The notes under the pieces were generated by a model, which was given only the letters and a program-made list of their open reading frames with translations, searched no databases and had not been told where the DNA came from. Positions 1-11,100 of a stretch of 64,000 nt of DNA are shown piece by piece; the stretch's first letter is position 1; each line of letters opens with the position of its first letter. This DNA comes from Pictodentalium vernedei (lineage: Eukaryota > Mollusca > Scaphopoda > Dentaliida > Dentaliidae), in assembly GCA_031216915.1 (NCBI GenBank), contig CM062296.1:667138753-667202752 (forward strand), in the 5' to 3' direction. Position numbers and translations under genes: made by a program.

Positions 1-192
1 CAGTACTTGGAAAAAACATCCTCGTATAACTAAAAATGTTCATTTTTTGCTTTCAAAACATAGGTTATGACCCCTCATTGGAACGAGCTCGTCGAGCTTG
101 TTCCAGTGAGGGGTCATAACTTATGTTTTGGAAGCAAAAAGTGAAAATATAAAAAAAAATGAATGCCGTTTTTCTTGTAGGTAAAAGATTAA
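1..192. repeat. TTAA foldback element, family A (cut by window start)
   Basis: The centre is an inverted repeat, ACATAGGTTATGACCCCTCA pairing with TGAGGGGTCATAACTTATGT, around a GAGCTCG core. The right arm ends in AGGTAAAAGATTAA, a worn form of the family A end. Better copies lie at 9686, 36680, 42802 and 61754. The left end lies outside the window. Confidence 0.75.
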
Positions 193-579
193 TTGAATAT
201 AACCCAGCCTAAATAGGACACAATATAACCCAGCCTAAATAGGACAGATAACATAAATGCTCCTTACTGAAATTATGCAGTATGTTTAAAGTTTTGGAAG
301 CAAAAAGTGAAAATTTAAAAAAAAATGAATGGTGTTTTTCTTGTAGGTAAAAGATTAATACAATATAACCCATCCTAAATAGGACAGATAACGTAAATTC
401 TCCCTACTGAAATTATGCAAATGTGACCCAGTTGTATTTTGTTTAGCCAATCAAATTGTCCAGTTTTGAAATTGACCAATGAAAGCTCCCAACACCAATT
501 ATGCAAATTATGAAAATGTGACCCAGTTGTATTTTGTTCAGCCAGTCAAATTGTCTAGTTTTGAAATTGACCAATGAAA
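122..579. repeat. Two local tandem duplications
   Basis: Bases 122..277 and 287..418 are similar direct copies of the right arm of the family A element plus its flank, which carries the motif TATAACCCAGCCTAAATAGG. A second direct duplication follows at 421..485 and 516..579 (ATGTGACCCAGTTGTATTTT to GACCAATGAAA). Confidence 0.7.
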
Positions 580-964
580 TTGATGGAATGCTTTATTTAA
601 CACTGATTAATATGAAAACAAAATATCAAATGTTTTAAAGTGAACAAAACGGACGAGTCATATGATAATTATATTCAAGCAGTTGCATCTTCACAGATCC
701 TCCATTGATTAAGATTCCTGTATGTAAAAGCTTGTATAGACCAATATAACAGTAATCTGTTACAGCTGCAGCAAATGTTAAGGCAAATGATCTGCAGGTG
801 AATCTCACAATAAATATAGGCGCTATGTAGACAGTTACAAATCACCACTAAACGCAATTCCAAAAATTCAGAAATTGTCAATTCTTGTATATTGGTATTG
901 GGTCGGGTTGTAAATGTGAACTGACATACTGGTTGAGTTAACTGCAACTTTTTTGGGAGTTATG

Positions 965-1100
965 TTAGTGCAGTTGGTATGGTGGCAGAGCATTTATGGC
1001 TAGGTAATTGGGTGTCATAGACCCGGGATCGACTTCCATCGGGGCCAAATTCCATGAAGCATCAGAGTTTTCATTTCAGTGGCTCAGACCCAGCACTATG
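965..1100 (+). repeat. Possible tRNA-derived SINE head
   Basis: The segment has an A-box-like stretch (GGTGGCAGAGCATTTATGG) and, about 45 bases later, a B-box-like GGGATCGACTTCC, followed by a non-tRNA tail. It differs from the main SINE family of the window. I call it only on layout. Confidence 0.3.
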
Positions 1101-1595
1101 CTTGGTGGAAAATAAAAATTATTCTATTAACAGGAGTATTCAATTTACACAGATGTCTTCACTTGTGTGTATTCTAGAGATAAAATGAGCATTTATTCTA
1201 TTTTATCTTTTTACAAGATACAAAAGATTAAATGCCTCCATTGGATTTACCAAGGTCAAATAGGTGTATAAACATTGTGAATCTGGTGCCCTGTCAGGGT
1301 AATTACTTGACATATTGCAAGATTTTTTATAGTTTTTTATAACAAAGAATAAAACCGGTAAGGCAAATTTATCAGGGATAACCAAACTACTGGCCATGTT
1401 TGTCTTTTGTATGTCAATTTAGCAAAATACATAATTTTTGGATCTGCTGGAAAAGCTATGGCAGCTATGTCACTGCTACAAGCCAAGCCTTAGCTCTAGC
1501 AACAGGAATGTTAGTGTTACAGACACTGATGACCAAAAAAGAACCTGTCAAGACAGCGGTACAGATAACACAACCAATGTTATTATTGACACAAA

Positions 1596-1650
1596 TTTAT
1601 TTATTTATTTTTTTATTATTGGTGTTTAATGACACTTTCAACAGCCAGGT
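1596..1650 (-). repeat. SINE tail fragment
   Basis: A TTATTTATT run is followed by GGTGTTTAATGACACTTTCA, the reverse of the tail of the second SINE subtype (compare 51290..51320). The head is absent. Confidence 0.6.
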
Positions 1651-2104
1651 TAGCTTGTGTCGGTATTGATACAAATAAGCCTGCCTATAAATCTCACTAT
1701 GAAACAATCTCACTATGAAATGACTAAAATGAAAATTACAAGGACTATCCCTTGATAAGTGTGTGGAACAAAACTTGTGTGCAATAAGTCTGTGCATGTC
1801 GGTCCCCAAACACCGCAGCACTCACACTGACATTACTAAGGTGCAGATACAAGTCACTTTGATACAAGCAACACAATGCAGCACTTACCTTATCCCATTT
1901 AAACTCCGATCCGGATGGACCTAATGCAACAGAACAATGCTGTCATAATGAATATTATAATAATATTTTGAAATAGATAATCACAATAAAAATAATTTCA
2001 AATAAACAGTTACTCAAATTTTGCACAATGCTTGCTCCATTATTTCTATACATTTTCAATTTTCTTTTATTGTATTGTGCTAATCGTAAATTATCATTTT
2101 GCAG

Positions 2105-2184
2105 GTATGAACAAAAAAATTATGGTACTTTAGAGACATCATTGAGAAAAACATGTTCTCAGCTTGATATCAAGGATGTTCCAG
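2105..2184 (+). CDS. DNAH1: Dynein heavy chain exon, pre-AAA2 linker
   Basis: The 80-nt exon follows a pyrimidine-rich stretch ending in GCAG and is followed by GTTTGT. The first base completes a codon from an exon outside the recognised region. The next 26 codons read [15 protein letters not shown]... to DIKDVP, and one base is left over (phase 1). Dynein heavy chains have a similar segment just before the AAA2 P-loop. No upstream exon could be found between 1 and 2104. Confidence 0.8.
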
Positions 2185-5100
2185 GTTTGTATGAGATATT
2201 GAAAATAACATTATTTAGCCCACAAAGTAGATCTTCTTTTTCTCATGGCATTTTTCTAAAAATACATGCATGCATTTGATGTTTTAATTACTTTTTTATT
2301 TTTGTAATTATAGTCAAAGGTCCATATGCTTTGTTTGTTTTATGATTAAACCTTCATAATCTACAGAATTACATGGGTGTTGTGTATTTTGTCCCTTGAG
2401 TATTTAGCATTGCAGATAGTGCCTTGTTGCACTCAAGGAGTGATTTTTCCATTTTATTATCTTGGGTAATATACCTAACATGAACCAATTACTGGTAATC
2501 AGGGGTCAGCCTGGCAGCTGATTTTAGGCAGAAGTGACTTCTCCCTCCAGAGACTTTAGGGAGAAGTTAGGGGCCAGGAGGGAGAAGTCAGTGGACATGA
2601 GGGAGAAGTCAGAAAAAAACATAAAACGTATATGACATCGTGACAAAATAAATGTACATAGAGGACACAATTGTGGAGAAAAAAAATAAATAAAAGTTAA
2701 ACAAACATACGTACACACACAAAACTAAGTCATGTAGGTTAAAATCCACCCCCCCCCCCCTCCCCTACAAAAAAATTGTGTCGTTCATGGTTTCTGAATA
2801 CTCTAACTCTTTCCCTAACAGTGATGACTAGGGTTACCATGCAGTTGATTTTGTATTTGCCTCAATGCAGTGGACTTGAAATTTAGCATTACCCATGGTG
2901 AGAGTGTTCTCTGTAATAGAAGGGTATATTCTTTTAAAAAAAAAAATTTTTAAAAGTATTTAAAATAAATTTAAAGTTCACATAAGAAGCTGGGTCATTC
3001 ATGGTTTCTGAATGTCCTAATTGAATTGAAAAGCATTGTTAAAAAAGTAACACCTTCCTGCTAGTGGCTTAGGGTCACTCACAATGCTTTAGAATGGTTG
3101 ATAAAATTCCTAAATATCATCAGGTCAGTTGGTATCTGTTAAATGTGCACAAATAAATCCTTCCTTACTTTGTAAAGCTTTGGTTCATTGGGCAGCAATT
3201 TGAATCATATGTTTTTCTCTGTTATAAACTGAAATAGAGTGTGCTTTGAAGTCTTCGTCTTCATCTTGACTATTCACTTGATCATTTTTACTACTTATTG
3301 GTACCTCAAGTTGGCTTATAGTTTTCTTTGGGTTCTTCTTTCTTTTCACCTCTGTAGTTCACGTTGACATGTTTGGTAAATTTTTTGTTAACCCTTTGAA
3401 CCCGACAGACCACTTTACTGACCTTGGAACATGATACGTCATAATTTCATTAAGAGGGATGGCTATCAAGTGAATGTGTGAGTTGACCAATCAATATTTT
3501 CAGTGCGCAGCCCAACTATATAACAATGACTCTGATCAAGAGAGAGTCAACTACAAGGAATACCATTGACTGTGATGGAGACTTGCAATGTTTGCAAACT
3601 GTTTCACGCTACTAAGGAACGATTATGCTGGCATCAGAAAGCTGAACACCTAAAAACTGGATTTTACTCTTGCACCGCCTGCAACCAGACATTCAAAAGA
3701 ATGGAATATTACAACAAACATGTGAAAAGCCGACATGACACCCAACAGACAGCTCTCAATGAGATGATCCTACACCCTACACCAGAAACGGATCAGTTAG
3801 GAGTCGCAATGATTGAAATAACAAGGCCTACCCCTGGCAACATCTCCAGAGCCTGGACCAGCACATCAAAATACACACATGAACACACAATGGGAAAAAA
3901 ACAAGGAACCCACAAAAACTCTACAAACAGAAATTGACATCAACAATAGAGACTCAAATGAGACACCAACAAGTACATTCCAGATTAATGCTGACATTGG
4001 ATCACCATATCCACACATACATTGCACCGAGGCAACACCCCCCTCACACAGACTCCACCACTACCTCAAGCTTGTTCAACACTGGCAAGGTGCTGAGATA
4101 TGCAGCCAATATACTATACAGAGACTCACTAGAAAATTACCACCAGGGAACTTATTAACCCTCTGTTAGCTCAGTGAGAAATATATTTGTCAAAAATAAC
4201 AACAAAGTGAGTTATATTTTTTCTTTTTAATATATTTCTCGTCAACACAATGGTATACGAAAACTGGTTCATCAGCCCAGCACTTCTCTTTGCTGAAAAA
4301 GTTTCCAAGATTGCAGATCCGAACCTGATCTGCCTTATACAGGCTATCTCCTGCTCTTCCATTATATCCTCGGGTGAATCTGCAAAACATACAAAACAAA
4401 CTTAAAACTATATAAAAGCATTTTTTCCAGAACACACAAATACTTTAAATCAATGATAATCCTACCTGCAAAGGCTACCCACAATACCTACCTGCCCAGA
4501 ATAGATTGTTATGCAACAATCATGCACATACTCTTACAATCTCTACCTGGAATTTCTACCCACTGAATCTACCTGCAGTCTCTACCCCAAATCTCTACCT
4601 GCTGAGCATTGGGTATATATACAGGAGAAGCCTAACCACAAAATCATAAACCTCTGACAAAGCTCAAACAGAGCGAAACCGGTTGGGTAATAATGGGATA
4701 TCTACCAGTGGAGTCTTATCACACTTTCAAGTGTCTCTATAGTATTAATTGGTGTACCCCCCAAATAATGAATATGGACTCTTCTAATTGTTGTCATTTT
4801 ACTGACATGGACGATACCACCAGTGTTCTAAAGGTTAACAACTGAGACCCATGGTTTGGCAACGATCAGTGTGTGTTCGGGCTGGCGTCTGGGCATCCTC
4901 GCACTGTTAGCACAATAACTTTAAGAAATATTATCCGATTTGACTAATATTTGCTATACAGGTTTTTTGCAATGGTATCTCAAGCAAGTTCGAAAAATGG
5001 CTCTGCCTGATGTTTCCTTACAAAGTTATGGGCCTTAATTAGTCAATTTTTATGAATTTTAGCTCGTTTGTGCAATAACTTGAACAAACATTCTCCGATT

Positions 5101-8100
5101 TAACTAATATTTGCCATACAGGTCTTTTGCAATAATATCTCAAGGTAGCTCGAAAACTGACATGGCCCAATTTTTCTTTTTTTTATTACTTGAACAAAGG
5201 TTCCAGATTTGACAACCGGCATATGATGGTCATGCAACACTCTCTGATTGCCACCATAACTCGATGCCTGCATCTATTTCCGATGTGCACCACTTGTTTC
5301 CAATTCTGGCTGTGATTTCGAAATATTTGCTTTGTGTTCAGTTATTATGCTCATCTTTGTTACTAACTGGCATAAAAAGTACTGGCCATGCTGTATTGTA
5401 AACAGTCCATCTAATTCTGTTGTCTTTTTGCAGATTTTATTCAAAAGTGTATTCAGTTATTTGAAACCTCAGTTGTACGCCATGGTCTCATGTTGGTAGG
5501 ACCTACAGCATCAGGAAAAACAAAGGTATGCTACATAAATTCATGAGAATATTATTGCTAAAATATTAAGACATTTTCAGTGTAACATTTCAGCATTCTT
5601 ATTGTATCCAAAAGTTACATCTCTTTCATACTTGTCCAGCATAAAAAACAGTTTTTGTTGCACCGCTTCATCATATAATTCCTTTTCAACTGCAACCTTC
5701 AAAATACTACTCCTTCTCCACCCCTCCCTCAAATCTAGGTCTTTTAATTTAGTTTGGGTTTAAATGTTTTTTTTCAGATCTGTATGGAATCCTATTTATA
5801 GTAATTATCCAAATGTTGATTGGGGAAATTTTTTAGTGGTCTGAAAATTTGTGGATTCTAATTGAGTGACTTTGTTCTGAATAATTCATCTTCCCTTTAG
5901 AGGACTTTCAGTGTGGAAATAATGTTTTATTACATGCCTGTCCTATGTAATCCCCATCTACAGCAACACTAAACCGTGTGGAAAATGAAAATCTGTTCCA
6001 CACATATGTGCGGAACAGAAATCGTTCACAGTCTATTTTTAAATAGATGCAAAATTTCACTAGAATTTTCTACAAATCGTGTACCGCAAATACAGTTTGA
6101 ATCGCTAGCGATAGCTAAAAATTGTCCCCTGCTTTCCAATGTGTTCTATGTGTCAGTAGGCACATAGAACACATTGGAACTCAGGAGACGAAAATAATAA
6201 CACTGGTTCTCCTTGCAAATTTGGTTGGCGATAAAATGTGTTGCTTTTGTTGATAGTTGTCAAATGAATGCTGAGTGTCTTTTTAATAATTGTTTTTATA
6301 GATGTAAAGGCATGTAATAAACGCAGAATGACACTCGTCTGAATGGGTTAATCGATATGGCATTCATGCCATATCGATTAACACATTCACACACGTGTGT
6401 TGTTCTCTGTATAAACTTGAAAAGCAAAAATTGCAATGGAAAAATCAATTTGATTGATAGTTATCATTTGCCACTCTGGATATATGTGGCTGCATCACTG
6501 ATAGAAGTGTTAAACAAGTTCATAAAAAAATTAACAGCTCATGAAAATGTAGAAAAAGCCATGGAATGGTCATGGAATGGTCACAGAATTTTATCTCTGA
6601 AAATGCATCTTTCTACTGAGCAAATTTTGTTAGGTTTGGGGGTTAAATTTTGAATTTGACTCAGATTTGTCATCCTGTTGACTGTTTAGGTGTGTTTGTG
6701 TCATTTGAATTTTTGTTTTTCTTAACCCTGAAGGGCTGAATTCAACTTTGGTCACTTTTTACCCAACAGAGTAGGTGCCCCAACATGAAGTCTCTTGTTA
6801 CACTCACAAGATACATTCAAAGGACGTTTGCAGTTGTTTCTAAGTAAGTCTTGGCTTTCTATAGAGGCAGCCAGGACATGCCTAGAAATTACTGTAAAGT
6901 CAAAGGATGTACACTATAAAAGTGTAGAAAGAATGAATAAATAAATAAATATCATCAGCCATAAAAGGTTAATGAGTTCATTCTTTTTCACTGCAGGATA
7001 AAGCTAAGGATACAGATAAAATGTAAATATTAATATTATTAATCTGTTTTGACTGGTGTGAATAAATTTGAAAAAAGGAACAAGAATCTCAGAATGACAG
7101 AAAAATCTTCATCACCGACTCTTACTATGTGACTTTCTAATAAATTAATAATTGTTAAGGTTAAATAAAAAATACATTTGGTGCTCGAGCAATTAATTTT
7201 TCAAATCAATGAGGGAGAGAGGAAGCTTTTATTTATATTTTTAATTTTGCTCTCTGATAACTGGTAGAGTACTTGCACTCTTTCATAAATTGTAAAAAGG
7301 CAAATCCATACTGACTAAATAATAATTTCACTTCACAAATAATATGAATCATATCCACAGAATTATTTTCAGTTAATATTTACGCACCTTTTTGGAAAAA
7401 TAAATCCCATCCATACAATAGTTATATTCCACATAACAGATCAAACCGGATGTTTTCAAAACAAATATAATAAACAGACATTGTATGTTCATCATGCTTT
7501 TTTTAAAACGTGCAAATAAATGTGCAGCAATCAAAAAAGGGTAAAATTTTTAAAATCTTGCAATTTCATACTAATTTTGGAAGACAATGCAAGCAAATAA
7601 ATGTTCTTCAAGGGGATTCAGTGCCTGAGAACCAAAGCCTTATTATTGCCTGCGTAGTATGCTGATTAATAACATTTCATTTCAGTGTTATGAGGTGTTA
7701 ATGAAGGCACAGAGAGCTTTGAAAGGGGAGATGTCACCAGATGGCACGCCATTTGAAAGAATTCATGCCTATGTTCTCAATCCTAAATCTATTACTATGG
7801 GTCAGCTATATGGGAAGTGTGATCCAATTACTGGTGAATGGTGAGCTATCTTTAACTCTCAGCACTCTGAAGTCAAAAATGGAAATTTTAACCTGTGCAT
7901 TTTTCTGTTAACTCTTAATCCACTGAGTATTTTTAAAATAGTTTTCATTAAATCTAGTCATGGCTGCTTCACAAAATTCATGAAAATTTGACTCAAGAAA
8001 TCACTGGTGAAAAGATCAATACAATTTGCAGGGGAATTTTTTTTTAAATTTTTAAATGGGTTTTTGTTTATTTTTGTGGGAAGACATTTCCTGTCCTGGA

Positions 8101-11100
8101 ATGTCCAAGAATATCTGCCAGCACCATACAAGGTGTTAATGCAGCTAGGAATTTCACCAACCCAATTTTGTTTGACAGATCCCATTGAACTCATTACATA
8201 ATAGGAAAAATGCGTACAAAATTTTTGATATTTGACATCAGTATGTAGAGAGTCTATGAGAGTCTAGAGAGTCTATGTATTTTTATTTGATCCCTGGTTG
8301 TTGAAAATGTTATTAAATCCCCTACATGATAAACATTGGCAGACAAGCTTGGATTGGTGAAATTCTTTCATAATTTATAAATATTATAAACTTAATTTAT
8401 TTAACTAGTAATGCAAATTAAAAAGATGTTTTGAACATGAGAATGGTGAGAAAATAAAAAAATAGGCAACACACATTTAGTTCATCTGTGGTGTTCCAAA
8501 CAGAATTACTTTTTTTGTTCTTCTTTGTTCTTTTTTACGGTATTTACTTTGGGAGTCCGGGCATAAATCTATCATATCTGTTTTCTCTAAGCATCCACCT
8601 GTAACTGTTTCATTGCAATTCTATGGCAACAGTTGTTAGTGTCCATGCTTTGAAGTTCACCTTGTAAATTTGATCATGGCAAATAGACCGAGATCGAAAA
8701 TGACATTTTTTGTATTGTTTTTCTTCAAATATAATGGGTTTGGAGATTTTTTTCACTTCTAACAATGACAGGAATTACAATGGAGATAAACGTCTATTAT
8801 TTCGTTAGACATTTGGGCATTTGACTATGGAAAACCCAAATGTCTAACTTATCTCCTAAACAGAATATGTCTTTCCAAATCAGGTTTACCTTCAGTCTAT
8901 TGGAAATATTCTGTTTCTGTGACATTAAATGGCAGGTGAATGAGTTTGCTGGGTATACCAGTTAATTTTTTCAACCTACAGCCTTATCTGTAGGTTAAAA
9001 AAACACCCTTAACCCATATTTTGAATCAACTTTTCCATTCTCTATCATTGAAGATACAATTCTGTAAAATCTGAGTTAAATGTTTTCCTATATTTCACAG
9101 GACTGATGGTATACTGTCAAAGCTGATTCGTTTGGGATCTAGAGCTAGTAATGAAGACAAACAATGGTATGTGATTGATGGACCAGTTGATGCACTTTGG
9201 ATTGAAAATATAAACTCAGTACTGGATGACAACAAAAAACTCTGTCTTGCTAGTGGAGAAATCATCAAGTTCACTGATGTAAGTATTGCTAACAATATTC
9301 ATGCTGTCAGGTGTCAATTTAGTAGCCAATTGCACAAAAAATTTTGATTTGGCACTAAAACATCACCATTTGGATAAAAATTTGACACTGAAATGTTTTT
9401 TTTTTGGGCTTTTATACACAAAAGTCACCACAACTTAAGATAAAAACAAAGAAAAACATTATCTTATTACTTGTCATAAAATAAAATCATCAGCTAGCAA
9501 TTAAGGCAGTGGCAATCACAGATTTTCAGGAAGTATGCTGAAAGTCTGTTGTTGTGTCACTAAAGTAAGTATGGTCGGTTTACATGATTGATAGAAAGAG
9601 AATGATTTGACAGCTGAGTATTTAGACAGATGCTTTACATGGTCACTTCTCAAGTCACATCAGTTGATTGGTAATCAAATGTTATTTAACCCTTTACCTA
9701 ACATGGAAAGCAAACGACACTTTCAAAAAAAATTCTTGAATAACTAATTTTTTTCATTTTTTGTCTCAAAAACATAGGTTATGATCCTCACTGGAATGGG
9801 CTCTCGAGCTCGTTCCAATGAGGGGTCATAATCTATGTTTTTGAGACAAAAAATGAAAAAATAATGAAAATTAATTGACGATTTGTGAGAATAGCACTGT
9901 TTGGTTTTGACCATTACGTTGGGTAAAGGGTTAATAGAATTTTGAATGTAAACCTTCAGCTTTACAAAATATATTCCGTTAGATAAATACTTCACACCAT
10001 TGATTCACTAAGTCCAGTATGTCAACTGTAACTAAGTAAATAATTTATTGTTATCTAAGTGCAACAATGTGTTACATATTCTGTTTGAGACATCATTTGA
10101 GCCATTGGCATACATAGATAAAAAGTGGATGGATGCTCCCAGTTTCTCACCTCCACTTACTTACCAAGATTTTAAAGGAAAAAATCGTGATGACCGTCCT
10201 TTCGTGCTCAAAATAAATGTTAGGCATTATAATTAGGGAGTTTTGCATTTTGGCCAACAAGTTTTAAGAAGAAAAACATTTTAGAATGGAAGGACATCTT
10301 TTGAACATTTAAAATGTGTTTAAGGCCATCAAATTTGGCTATGCAAACTCCACCTAATATTTACCAATTAATGCCTTCCGTTGAGGGCACTATGCTCTCA
10401 TAGTGTTGCTGAGGGATGCAATAGTGCCCAAGCGATAGCGAGGGCACTATTTGGTTCCCGAAGCAACACTATGAGAGCATAGTGCCCTAAACGGAAGGCA
10501 TTAATGGGTTTAGTACATCACACCCAGACCATCTCCACAACATATTAAAAAGGAACAGAGAGATAACTAAAACTTTACTATCCAAAGTAAAACAATGAAA
10601 TTAATAACATGAAAATGTCAGGAAAACATTAAACTATCAACTGGATTCGAACTCAACGGGTAAAGTAGAATAATGTAAATAAACACATGAAACCGATCAA
10701 CCAATCATGTGGCACATAACTGGTTAACACGAGATATCATACAACAGAATCAACGTCTCACATATGGTGGTATTAACAGAGCTTGTGAGGCACTATAGAA
10801 ATTCCATTATTCATGGCACTAAAGTTTTATTAACGTTCATCCCATTGAATGTGTTATGGGTACTTACTCTGATGTACAAGCACATTTTAATTATTGTAAA
10901 TATTTACAACACAATTGCTGAAATTGAATTTTGGGGCACAATACTGCATTTTGTTGCATATTTCTTTGGATTGCTTTCGAATGTCAATTGATGTTGAGTT
11001 TTTTGAACACTCGATTTCCTCCAACGCACTTATCAGATCGTCGTCATCAATATCGGTATCTAATAATTTGGGTGCTGATACTGTGGAATTTGCTGACTGG

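Larger units (their letters stand above)
3388..4838. mobile_element. TTAA element family C split by a 1.2 kb insert
   Basis: The left end TTAACCCTTTGAACCCGACA and the right end CAGTGTTCTAAAGGTTAA match the termini of the intact family C copy at 52789..53018. The arms run to about 3515 and resume at about 4740. The material between has no counterpart in the short copies. It holds a TATATAA-like site near 3513, a two-finger C2H2 reading frame and a stem-loop shared with 54563..54597. Confidence 0.65.

Noticed and set aside
6357..6653. 98-codon open frame
   Set aside because: It begins inside a perfect hairpin repeat and has no recognisable domain.
10048..10236. 62-codon frame ([18 protein letters not shown]) as an exon
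   Set aside because: Not recognisable as dynein or transposase, and it does not join any exon in phase.
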